Positions 22,550-31,687 of a stretch of 64,000 nt of DNA are shown here, one piece after another (positions within the stretch are counted from its first letter, which is position 1; each line of letters begins with the position of its first letter). The position numbers and the translations under genes are program-made. Under the pieces are notes generated by a model. That model worked only from the letters and a program-made list of their open reading frames with translations. It had not been told where the DNA came from and searched no databases. Source of the DNA: Heterostelium album PN500 (Eukaryota > Evosea > Eumycetozoa > Acytosteliales > Acytosteliaceae); assembly GCF_000004825.1 (NCBI RefSeq), contig NW_008805078.1, forward strand, positions 1,144,069 through 1,208,068. The letters are read 5' to 3'.

Positions 22550-23774
22550 ATTTATTTTTATAGAAGTAAGAAATATATACTAAGATAGATCTTTGTAAAT
22601 GATTAATAATTAAAAAAAAATGAATCATTTATCTTGTTAAAAAAAAATAAAAAAAATAAAAGATAAAATTAATTTGTGCAATATTTCTGAAGAAATAAAA
22701 TATTTGTTATTATAGTACTTTTAAATTTATTTTGAAATATTGAATTATATCAAATATAAGAATGATACCAGTAAAATGTTAAAAGTAAGATAAAATATTT
22801 TTGGAATACTTGATTTGGATTACTGAATGGCAAGAAGTTATTGGTTTATAATACAATTCTAATTTTTAACAGTTCAAGACTAAAGAAAAACTAAACAAAA
22901 AAAACTCAACACAGAACACAAATAATATTTGTATAAAAAGAGTATATTTAAAAGATTACAATTATATTTAAATTTTAAAACAATTTTTAAAAAACAATTA
23001 AATCATTGAAAAAAAAAGGATATCAATACATTTTTAAAAAGATTAATCAATAACATTATTAGAAGAATAATAAAGGATTAAGGAATTATTTTCAGAAAAA
23101 ATAGAAAAAAAAACTTTTTATACTCTTGTTCATTTAAAAAGTAAAGGTTTTTAACTGATTTTACATAAACAAAGATATTGTTTTTTTAGAAAAGTAGTTT
23201 AACAGATGAAACGAAAATAAAACAAGGAGAGTATAGTATTGTACAGTTGTCGGATATACTAAAATTAGTTAAACAAAATTATTTATTACTATAGACATCT
23301 CACTTATCATCAATATTCGAAAACACATAATATGAATTTAAATATTACTTAACTAAATTTGATATACAAACAACCTGTCAGGACCTGAATGTTTTTTAAA
23401 ATTCTTAGGAATTCATGAGATAAATATATTTACTAGATGCCATTCATTCTAAACTCATTAGAGCTCTTAAAAACTGTTAATAATGGGGATATGAAATGAC
23501 ACCTTTTTACTGACAAAAACCCAATGAATCTTTATGAAATAATTTGAATCAAATAATCATTAACTATATATATCTTAATCCTATTAATTGATTTTTAAGA
23601 AAAGTAAATTTATATCTATAAAAACAAAAATATTTTATTTCTTCAGAAATATTGCACAAACAAATTTTTTTTTTTTTTTATAAAAAGTTAAATGTCTCAA
23701 TTTTTTATAAATACAAATCATTTTCAAAGATCTATATTTCAATATATTTGTTACTTTCTAAAACAAATAAATGA
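22550..23774. mobile_element. 1.2-kb element with long imperfect terminal inverted repeats
   Basis: The outer about 150 bp at each side are inverted copies of each other. The best part is a perfect 32-bp arm at 22673-22704 against 23629-23660 (it includes CAATATTTCTGAAGAAATAA); the flanking parts (AGATCTTTGTAAATGATT against the reverse complement around 23730) match with substitutions and indels. The interior has no open frame. It interrupts LINE debris. This fits a non-autonomous DNA transposon of MITE type; no target duplication could be fixed because the outer ends are blurred. Confidence 0.6.
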
Positions 23775-23794
23775 ATATATGTCTGATGATTTGA

Positions 23795-23915
23795 TACCTC
23801 TGTCCTGTTTCTCAGATTTTTGATCTATCTTCAAGAAGGGCGATTTCTATGATCCAGCCAATAGAAGACCTAATACATTGCTTAATTGTGATTATAAAAT
23901 ATTAAATGAAACCTG
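23795..23915 (+). mobile_element. LINE fragment: reverse transcriptase start
   Basis: The plus strand reads SIFKKGDFYDPANRRPNTLL followed by NCDYKILNE, the conserved early RT block (KKGD..D..N.RPI.LLN.DYKIL) of LINEs. A stop lies just upstream and the frame ends after about 40 codons, before a T run. Since this 5' RT block lies downstream of the 3' fragment at 22.2-22.5 kb, the two belong to different copies. Confidence 0.65.
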
Positions 23916-23958
23916 AGGCTGAGAATTTTTTTTTTTTTTTTTTTTTTTTTGAAAAGTT

Positions 23959-23984
23959 TTGTTGACTCATGATCAGTCAACAAA
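23959..23984. repeat. 26-bp near-palindrome shared with 31169-31196
   Basis: The arms TTGTTGACT and AGTCAACAA enclose 8 bp. The same palindrome with a different centre lies at 31169-31196. In both places GGTATTGATATTAAC flanks it, in opposite orientation, and the block ATTCTCACACAGGCC lies 60-200 bp away. The two loci therefore share one repeat family in which the palindromic part has been inverted. Confidence 0.55.
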
Positions 23985-24119
23985 TTGCTGGTATTGATAT
24001 TAACCTCCCAGTTTGCGTTTTATATTATATATACATTCTCACACAGGCCGTGAGAAATAGCCAATAAAATATTATTATTATTATTATTATTATTGTTTAT
24101 AGTTATTATTAATTAATAA

Positions 24120-24890
24120 GTTGAGTAGCATTAGGACAGAATAGATCTAACAGTAGTAGAGTGTTAATGAACAACAGTATAAAGCGGTGGCACGTAGTTG
24201 GAAGGATTTAGATTCCAATTAGATTTAAATTTACGAGTTATTGCAGAGCAATCGACAATGACTCCTTGGGAGATAGAATTAGCTATTGTGAAGTTAAGCT
24301 TGTGGTAATTGGCATCGATTAATTTGGTGTAATGGGTGACTGCTCTCTTGACGGTATTTTCCAGCTTGTAATTGGTACCATCACCAAACATTTTACAGGA
24401 CAGCGCCTGCCGTAACGAATGTACGATAGCAGCAGTAAGGTGGGTGAAGTGGACAGTAATACGAATAGGACCGTCGAACTTGATGCACGAGTGCTTCCAA
24501 TTACTAAGTCTATAGATACAATACTTGTAGTATATATGTTTGATAAAGGAAAGGAACTGCTGTGAAACTACATTCCTGCATTTGAAGAAGAAATGCTCAT
24601 GTGGGTTGCAGAGTTCAGTGAAGGTGTCACCACAGAACTCACAGACATGACAAGTGCGCTAGTGGTTGATGGGGAAGGTGTGAGAGTACAGCCTGAATAT
24701 GCTGTTACGTAGCATAGGCGTTTTGACCTTGGATATGTGCAGGAACTGAGATTGGGGAACCAAAGAGTGACCAATCTGGATAGTTTGTTGACCTTCAGTA
24801 CGGCGGATACGGGGGTACTTGTGGTTGAATAGAACAGAATAGATTTCCTTCAGAGTTAGGAGTGAGTGACTCTGAGATGTTGAGAAAGTC
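24120..24890 (-). mobile_element. LINE fragment: ORF2 C-terminus with zinc knuckle
   Basis: The minus strand reads SVLFNHKYPRIRRTEGQQTI, HSLVPQSQFLHISKVKTPML, a stop, then RTCHVCEFCGDTFTELCNPH followed by EHFFFKC: a CxxC...H...C zinc-binding module of RT-type LINEs. The frame continues to KSNWNLNPSNYVPPLYTVVH and stops at about 24164. The element lies downstream of, and in the same orientation as, the minus-strand tRNA-Leu, as tRNA-targeting LINEs do. It is 5'-truncated and carries at least one stop. Confidence 0.7.
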
Positions 24891-25145
24891 GTTAGAATCT
24901 ATCAAACTTTTGTAAAGTAGTATTACTAATGAGTAGTACAGCTTTAACAAAAGGTTGGAAAGATATGTAGAAAAGAATAATAAACTTAACTCGATATTAA
25001 TATATTTTATAAATCAATATGAATATGAATATCGACCTAAGGATTTGTTTGGTGTATTTATAGTTTCGGCTACTTTTCTACAAAACTGGATTTGTCAAAA
25101 ACCGTTACAAAACTTTTGGTTTTTTTTTTTTTTAATTTATTAAAA

Positions 25146-25155
25146 CCGCAAGCGG
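25146..25155 (-). promoter_or_regulatory. CCGCTTGCGG element downstream of the second tRNA-Leu
   Basis: Same 10-mer and same 16-nt spacing as at the first tRNA-Leu gene; here the copy belongs to the duplicated block. Confidence 0.55.
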
Positions 25156-25171
25156 ACATGGATTTTTATAA

Positions 25172-25254
25172 TGTACTCTGTGGGATTTGAACCCACGCTT
25201 CCGAAGAAATCAGTGCCTTAAACTGACGCCTTAGACCAACTCGGCCAAGAGTAC
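25172..25254 (-). tRNA. tRNA-Leu(AAG), inverted second copy
   Basis: Identical over 83 nt to the gene at 21128-21210 but on the minus strand. The duplication extends beyond the tRNA from 25145 to about 25262 (118 bp) with one mismatch in the 3' flank (ACATTATAAAA against ACACTATAAAA). All cloverleaf arms and box A/B are intact, so it should be functional. Confidence 0.96.
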
Positions 25255-25301
25255 AATGATGAAAACAACTAAAATTTTTTTTATTATTGTTTTTTTGCCA
25301 A

Positions 25302-25393
25302 CTCACTAACTATATTTTTATTGATAAAATATCACATATCGCAAGAAGTTACTGGCAAATTATAATTTTATCAATACAAATATAGTTAGTGAG
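25302..25393. repeat. Inverted repeat, 29-bp arms
   Basis: The arms at 25302-25330 and 25365-25393 (CTCACTAACTATATTT... and its reverse complement) match at 28 of 29 positions, with a 34-nt spacer containing CGCAAGAAGTTACTGG. A related phrase, GGCAAGAAGTTATTGG, lies inside the inverted-repeat element at about 22828. This is a strong hairpin candidate just upstream of the second tRNA-Leu, possibly a very small MITE. Confidence 0.65.
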
Positions 25394-25825
25394 ATGGAAA
25401 AAAAAGAGAACCATTTAAATTAAATAAATAAAATTCATTATTTCGAGTTAAAAAAATGACACTAATCAAATCTTTATCTTAAAGTTTATTTTTTGATTGA
25501 AGAGAGAGGTGATATTTTTGTTCTTATATTAATTCTTTGTTCTACTAAAAAAAAATCGTACCAGGAATTTTTAGATTTTTAGCAACGAAAGATTTTTTTT
25601 GTGTGAATTCCCTCATTTAAAGATAATCACCCAAAAACTAAAGATTGGATTTTTGAAAAAAAAACTTTAATTTAAAAATAAATCAAATTTCGTCACCAAA
25701 TAAAAATAACTTGATTTAAAAAGTTTCACTTTAGGTGACTACTTTTTTTATATTATTATACAAATCACTCTTTTAATCTTATACACAAATATATTATATA
25801 TTTAATAAATTTATATTATAACACA
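25394..25825. other. Intergenic, 5' region of the small membrane protein
   Basis: AT-rich, with long A/T runs and no coding sequence. A TATATTATATATTT-type stretch directly before 25826 is the probable promoter. Confidence 0.4.
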
Positions 25826-26428
25826 ATGGCACAAGAAGACCAATCATTAAACCAACAATCACAACCAACTCAAGTTGAGAACCAAACATACAATCAAAAT
25901 GCTTACCCAGCATACAATCAAAACGCTGCTTATCCACCAGGATATATGCCACAACAAGCTTATTATCAAGGTAAAGATTAATTAATTAATTAATTTAAAC
26001 ATATATTAAATTTAATATATGTTTAAAAAAAATTAAAAAACATAAAAACCATTTTAATTAATATGTATTTTATTTAATTTGTAGGATACCAACAACCAGC
26101 TCAACCATATTACGGAGGTGCTGTTCTTCAACAACCAACTACAGTTGTTGTAAGCCAAACCCATACCTCTTCATACTGCCATGATGACGATCACCACACC
26201 ACCGGTGCTTTAATTGTTTTCTTGGTAGGATGGTGTTTCCCAATCATATGGGTAGGTGGATTTTTTTATATAAGATCTCGCAACTCGACTGCCAAAGGAC
26301 TTGGTATTGCCTCGATTGTTTTATTCTTCTTGGGTATCATTGCAACCATCATCGCCGTAGCTGTTATTCTTAGTATTGCCGCAGAGACTGCAAACGAGAT
26401 CAATAACAACACCTACAATTACAACTAA
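25826..26428 (+). CDS. Small proline/glutamine/tyrosine-rich membrane protein
   Basis: Two exons, 25826-25970 and 26085-26428, give 162 aa. The N-terminal half is low complexity (YNQNAYPAYNQNAAYPPGYM, PYYGG repeats), followed by a His/Asp stretch (CHDDDHH) and two hydrophobic helices: GALIVFLVGWCFPIIWVGGF and GIASIVLFFLGIIATIIAVA. The P/Q/Y-rich head with a two-helix tail resembles small endosomal or plasma-membrane proteins of several eukaryotes, but no family can be named securely. A fragment copy of its 3' end lies inverted at about 26985-27103. Confidence 0.75.
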
Positions 26429-26689
26429 ACATCTCTTTTCCATCACACCCACCATATAATCAATCCACTTTCTTCTTTATGTCAATATTTCATTTCTATA
26501 ATCATTTTTATATCTAATAAAATCAATTTTTAAAAATTGGTTCTATTCACTCTCAGTTCAACTATATTACAAAAACAAGTCATACATAAGATATATGATG
26601 AATAGATTGTAATATAGTAGCATTAAATGTATAAAACAATAAACAATATAACAATAAATTTAATCATTTAAACATTACATGTAACAAAT

Positions 26690-26900
26690 TTATTTGAGAT
26701 GTTTTCACAGCATTTTTACCTGCGCAGAATCCCATTTTTCATATTTTTTTTGTCTACTAACGAGAAAAGGATGTAGTAATCGAGTTTGATGGAGAGAATA
26801 AGATCATTACCATTCCTCATAATCATAAAGATTACAGTTCTTGGATCGACTCTACTCCAAACAAAAAATTACAACAACATTGTTTTCAAAATTAAAATCT
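26690..26900 (+). pseudogene. Gene remnant of unknown origin
   Basis: From 26757 the plus strand reads KDVVIEFDGENKIITIPHNH then KDYSSWIDSTPNK, about 44 codons with non-repetitive protein-like composition, bounded by stops. Directly upstream, in another frame, lies an ATG-started stretch (MFSQHFYLRRIPFFIFF). The composition differs from the AT-rich surroundings. It could be a leftover exon or a small spliced gene; no family was recognised. Confidence 0.3.
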
Positions 26901-26984
26901 GTTTTATCTTCTACATTTTATTTAGAAGTAAAAAAATTATTTAAAAATTAAAAGCTATAGCTATCGAGTTATGTTTATTTTTAA

Positions 26985-27103
26985 TGTAGGTGTTGTTGTT
27001 GGTCTGCGGTAATACTAAGAATGACAGCTACGGCGATGATGGTTGCAATGACACCCAAGAAGAATAAAACAATCGAGGCAATACCAAGTCCTTTGGACGT
27101 CTA
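26985..27103 (-). pseudogene. Inverted fragment copy of the 25826-26428 gene
   Basis: The minus strand reads KGLGIASIVLFFLGVIATII then AVAVILSITAD, nearly identical to the C-terminal helix of the gene 600 bp upstream. A few substitutions are seen and the ends are lost (the tail becomes QQQHLH). There is no start and no upstream exon. An acceptor-like AATTAG precedes it, so exonisation is possible, but the simplest reading is a truncated inverted duplicate. Confidence 0.7.
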
Positions 27104-27246
27104 ATTGCAAATCATTATTTAAAAAAATCCAATATAATATTATAATAATTCTATTTCATACAAATTTGAAACTTTTTTTTTTTTAACAATATTATATGTT
27201 CAAAATATATGTGCCAACCCATTATGTTTATTATTTGAATAGTTAT

Positions 27247-28586
27247 TTAATTGATTGTCATCTTCCAATCTAGATCATCTTCATTTTGTGATTCTGGTAA
27301 TTTAGATGACCATGTAATCGATATTAAATAATCACAATCCTTTGAAACAGTCTCTGCATCAGCAGGATTTCTAATTGGGAATGTTATATCATTTGTCTTT
27401 GGTATATTTACATCTAATTGACCTAGTTTATTATAATGATATCATATTAAAGTTAAAATGTTAATAAAAAATAAAAAAATAATAATAATAAATAAATATT
27501 TGTTAATTTTTAGAGTTACTTACAATAGATTTGATATTGTACATTGATTCTAATGATATCTTTTTCAATTGTTGTATTGATAAAGGCAATCTTGCAATCA
27601 TTGAATTTAGCTTGATAAGCAATACGCTTGTGAGTATAGAACAAGTCACGTACATACAAAAGATTGTTCAAACCTAACGATCCTGAAGCAATGCTTTCGA
27701 GTGCACTCATATCATTATTCGATGCCATTTCAAACATTTTAAATACTGATACTGTTGAATCTGAAAAGTAATGAAAGAGAGTGTGTTAATATGTTATATA
27801 TATTATAGTGTATGTATCTATTTATCAAATAATTAATTAACTTACTAACAATGAAATCATCATAGTTTATCCATTTTGGGAAATCTTTGTTGTATAACCA
27901 TGGCATTAGAGAGTAGAGGAACACAGAGAAACTAGGTCTGATCGACATGTATGCAAATGGTGTCAACGATTGCATCGGTAGGCTTCTACCACGTGAGAAA
28001 ATGAGTGCATGTATAAGATATCTTGGTATTTCCGCTGCATCATTCGATTCTGTTTTATAATTCTTTAATACCTCGCTATTCAAATCACCTTCACTCTCTA
28101 TTGTTTGAATATCTTTTAAACTTGGTACATTTCTAAAGATATAAAAAAATAAATAAATAAATAAATAATAAAGTGAATGAATTATTATAATTATATTTAG
28201 AACAAATCATACCTAATTAGAGCTATATATTTATTATCTAAAGTTGTCTCCTCAGTAGCATTATCTTCATTTTCTTGTTTATTATCAGGTGATGATGTTG
28301 TTGATGTTGATGTATCGATCTTTGATTCTACTTCTTCTTTGGTTGTTTCAGAAGCATCAGTTTGAATCTTCTCTTCTTTATTTTCAATTTTTTCTGTTGG
28401 TTGTTGTTGTTGTTTGTTTTCTTCTTTTACTGCTGCTGCTTGTTGTGTTTCATTGTTATCTTTTGTTGTTGAGTAGTTATATATATTACCGATGTTATTA
28501 TAATTATTATTTCTTTGATAGTTTGAAAATAATACAGTATTATATCTATTACATAATGAACTTTGTTGAAAAGTAGATCTGAAAAC

Positions 28587-28620
<34 letters not shown>

Positions 28621-28679
28621 AATGATCTACTACTCTTTATATTTAAAGATAATCTATTATAAATTGCTCGAGTAATCAT
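27247..28679 (-). CDS. Mitochondrial protein, possibly Tim44/mL45-like
   Basis: Four exons, 28679-28213, 28132-27846, 27760-27524 and 27422-27247, give 388 aa with agreeing phases. The N-terminus is a strong mitochondrial presequence (MITRAIYNRLSLNIKSSRSF, Arg/Ser-rich, no acids) followed by a TCA-type Ser run and a long acidic, Gln/Glu/Lys/Thr-rich linker. The folded C-terminal half contains FKMFEMASNNDMSALESIAS and later IAFINTTIEKDIIRINVQYQ, which recalls the Tim44-like fold of mitoribosomal mL45 and import proteins (an alpha segment then strands). That family call is tentative; the mitochondrial location is well supported. Confidence 0.6.
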
Positions 28680-28830
28680 TTTTTATGACAAATAATTAAA
28701 ATATCAATCAATGTTCAATTATTGAATAATTTAAGTGGTTAAAAAACTATGCAATGAACTTCATTCTGATCATGAGAAAAAAATAAAATTTGTTTTAAAT
28801 ATTTTAATAATTGTTAAATTTTGGTTATGA

Positions 28831-29146
28831 ATGTATATCAATAAATTTTTATTTTTATTAAAATTCATCGATAAAGAGCAAAAAGAACTTCAATATCCTA
28901 AAGAATTGAGTAACCATCGTAAGCATATGGGCTATGTCGATATAAACAACAAAGACATATCAAACAACGCAATCGAAAATCGGTAAGTGGTGGTTAAATA
29001 TATTCAATTATCTAGTGATATTCATTTTGAATGCTTATGTTATTTACAGTCAAAAAAACAAAATTTCATACAACATGAAATCCGTGTGGCTTGGTTTAAG
29101 CTCAAAGAACATTTTTTTTTTTCTAGTAAATGATGTATTTCTTTAA
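28831..29146 (+). CDS. Possible small two-exon gene
   Basis: Exon 1, 28831-28982, encodes MYINKFLFLLKFIDKEQKEL then QYPKELSNHRKHMGYVDINN. A GTAAGT donor follows, and TATTTACAG precedes exon 2 at 29050-29146, which joins in phase (QKNKISYNMKSVWLG) and stops at 29144-29146: about 82 aa. Exon 1 composition is protein-like and much less AT-rich than the surroundings. Exon 2 ends in a poly-T-coded Phe run and is less convincing. No family was recognised. Confidence 0.35.
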
Positions 29147-29501
29147 ACTGATAAAAAAAAAAAATGTAAATTGACAGTAACAAAGCAAAAACAAAACTGT
29201 CAAAAGTCATTCATATTAGAAACTGAGCAGTTTATTAAATTCTTATATTAAGATCCCATTTTCAGCTTAATTTCTTGTTAATAAAACTAGTATTTCAAAA
29301 TAAAAGATTTATTCAGGTTATCTATTTTTAATCACAAGTGGTCTAATTACCACATTTTAAATTTTATACAAAGTTTTTAAACTTTTTGCATGACCACTTT
29401 AACAATATTTTAATTGGTTTAATTTATATCAAAACAAAATTTATTAAATAAATTTATACAATTCATAAAAAATCAATAATTATTTTGTACAAGTAGATAA
29501 A
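29147..29501. other. Upstream region of the actin-like gene
   Basis: 355 bp of AT-rich DNA without coding sequence. No specific promoter element could be assigned. Confidence 0.4.
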
Positions 29502-30596
29502 ATGGAAGAAGATATTGGGGTAGTGGTAATTGATAACGGTTCTGGAGTGTGTAAGGCTGGTCTTTCTAGCAGTGAAGGTCCGAGTGTTTTATTTCCATCA
29601 ATGGTTGGTCGCCCAAGAAACACTGACATCACCAGTCAAAAGGACTTTTACGTTGGAGATGAAGCACAATCCAATAGAGATATCCTAAACTTGACCTACC
29701 CAATTGAGCATGGTATCATCACCAATTGGGACGATATGGAGAAGATATGGTCTCATATATTCTACAATGCTCTCAAAACTAAACCAGAGGAACATTCAGT
29801 TTTCCTAACTCAAATCGTAAACTCTCCAGAATCCATTAATGCTAGAATGAGTGGTTACATGTTTGAGACCCTCAGTGTCCCTGCCTTGTATATTTCCAGT
29901 ACACCGGTTCTTTCTTTGTATGCCTCTGGTCAAACCAGTGGTTTGGTCATCGAGTCTGGTTATGGTGTATCACACACTGTTCCAATCTATGAAGGAAGTT
30001 TGATCGCAAAAGGAGTCAAAAGATTAAATCTTGCTGGCGATGGTTTGACTGAATATATGAAGAAACTCTTGGAAGATCGTGATATAACCTTGGATATGGA
30101 CACCGCTCTTGACATCAAGGAGAAGTTTGCCTACATTTCTTTGGACAATAATGAATCTGATAAGCAAAATGATCATTCATCCTATGAATTACCAGATGGT
30201 CAAGTTATTACCATTGGTGAAGAACGTTATCGATGTCCAGAAGGGATCTTCCAACCATCACTCTTGGGAGATGAATCTGATGCTGGTATTCACCAGATGG
30301 CTCACAGCTCGCTCATGGAGTGTGATGTTGATATATGTAGAGATTTGTCAAGTAAAGTTGTCCTCTCTGGTGGTTCCACTTTGTTTCCAGGTTTTTCTGA
30401 ACGTATTTCAAAAGAATTAAAAACCTTGTGCCCTTCTACAATGGAGATTAATATCTTTGCACCACCAGAACGTAAAAACTCTGCTTGGATTGGTGGTTCA
30501 GTTATGTCATCTCTCTCCTCTTTTGGTCAATTGTGTGTCACCAAAGTAGAGTTCGAAGAAATTGGTCCGTCCATTATCAAAAAAACATTTACATAA
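29502..30596 (+). CDS. Divergent actin lacking catalytic residues
   Basis: A single exon of 364 aa, collinear with conventional actin (about 376 aa). Preserved blocks are VVVIDNGSGVCKAG, YPIEHGIITNWDDMEKIW, SHTVPIYEG, SYELPDGQVITIG and VVLSGGSTLFPG. Changes fall at the nucleotide site. The usual AIQAVLS (catalytic Gln137) is SSTPVLS, and the phosphate loop DSGDG (Asp154, Asp157) is ESGYG, while Asp11, His73 and His161 remain. The DNase-binding loop is shortened (RNTDITSQKDF) and the C-terminal Cys is gone (KKTFT). It should fold like actin but probably hydrolyses ATP poorly, if at all. It could be a filament-capping or regulatory actin. Confidence 0.88.
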   Translation: MEEDIGVVVIDNGSGVCKAGLSSSEGPSVLFPSMVGRPRNTDITSQKDFYVGDEAQSNRDILNLTYPIEHGIITNWDDMEKIWSHIFYNALKTKPEEHSVFLTQIVNSPESINARMSGYMFETLSVPALYISSTPVLSLYASGQTSGLVIESGYGVSHTVPIYEGSLIAKGVKRLNLAGDGLTEYMKKLLEDRDITLDMDTALDIKEKFAYISLDNNESDKQNDHSSYELPDGQVITIGEERYRCPEGIFQPSLLGDESDAGIHQMAHSSLMECDVDICRDLSSKVVLSGGSTLFPGFSERISKELKTLCPSTMEINIFAPPERKNSAWIGGSVMSSLSSFGQLCVTKVEFEEIGPSIIKKTFT

Positions 30597-31029
30597 ACTC
30601 ATTTTGAATTCTTTTTAAGAAAGTATCTACTGATACAATTATCCAAATGATAAAAATAAATAAATTTCATTCACTATACAATCTTTCTTTGAATATTGAA
30701 AAAATATGAATATAGATATTATTGTTTGTATGGGGTTTGAGTAAGTCAAAGTCTGTACCGAAAAAGAATCAGTATTATAAAATAAACTTGTTCTAAGTGT
30801 ATTTAAAAAAAATAAACTAAATCTTTGTAAATATAATTTACATGAAAAAAATATGTTTGTTTTCTTTTTGATTAATCAAAAACTATGTTTAAGTTTAAAA
30901 AATAGTTAAATTTATGTAACTACTTTTCTGATAAAGAGATTGTTTACTATGGAAATGTAAATAAGTGTATCTTTTGTGAAAGTAATCTAGTTTTAAAAGT
31001 ATCAGGAAGATTTCAATTTTAATAGTTTA
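30597..31029. other. Intergenic region
   Basis: AT-rich DNA without open frames or clear repeats. The right end may include the start of the old LTR remnant that follows. Confidence 0.4.
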
Positions 31030-31140
31030 AAGTTCTTACGCTAACTTAGAATAGGTACGATTAATTAATATTAATAAACAAAAAAAAAGTTCTTACACTA
31101 ATCTGTGTTGAATAATTAATAAATACACATAATCAACTAC
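31030..31140 (+). mobile_element. Old LTR remnant related to the neighbouring Ty3/Gypsy LTR
   Basis: A diverged match to the central part of the LTR at 31444-31687, including both copies of its internal direct repeat (AGTTCTTACACTAA type) and the TTAATAAATA stretch. No internal region accompanies it, so it is probably a decayed solo LTR, clearly older than the complete element beside it. Confidence 0.6.
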
Positions 31141-31148
31141 TGTAGCAC

Positions 31149-31443
31149 GTTAATATCAATACCTGAAATTTGTTGACTAATAATGAGTCAACAAATCGTT
31201 TTTTTGCAAAAAAAAAAAAAAAACACTTGAGACCCTTTGGTTTCAGAACTTAAAAACTGTAAACAATGGGTTTTCCCGCTATGCCAAAAGGTAAGTTATC
31301 TAATTATGATCTGTTCCTTGGAACATTTTTAATAAATATACAGTAGTTCGTGTTTTATATTTTATATAAATTCTCACACAGGCCTTGAGAAATATCCACT
31401 CAAGTGTTTTCTCTCTGATTGTATTACATACAATACTTTGATT
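31149..31443. repeat. Repeat X and palindrome-bearing repeat next to the LTR element
   Basis: This stretch contains the near-palindrome 31169-31196, a 16-A run, the block ATTCTCACACAGGCC at about 31371 (also at about 24035), and at 31404-31443 the minus-strand copy of repeat X (AATCAAAGTATTGTATG when read on the minus strand). Repeat X resumes after the 3' LTR at 37051. The target of the LTR element was thus an older repeat lying beside tRNA-Glu. Confidence 0.55.
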
Positions 31444-31687
31444 TGTAACGACAATACCACTTTTTCAAAATTCAAATTATTTTTCATTTTTAAAAACTCA
31501 ACGACTATTCAAAAAAACGAACGATCAACTTTACCATTCAAGTTCTTACACTAACTCTGAATAGGTATGATCAATTTATATTTAATAAACATGATTCAAG
31601 TTCTTACACTAACTCTGAATAGTCTTTAAATTATTTGAGTTGATTATTAATAAATAAATAGACTGATCATCTATCCTATTTATTAAA
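31444..31687 (+). repeat. 5' LTR
   Basis: 244 bp, reads as identical to the 3' LTR. It contains two copies of a 29-bp unit with CAAGTTCTTACACTAACTCT, separated by about 26 bp. Confidence 0.92.
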
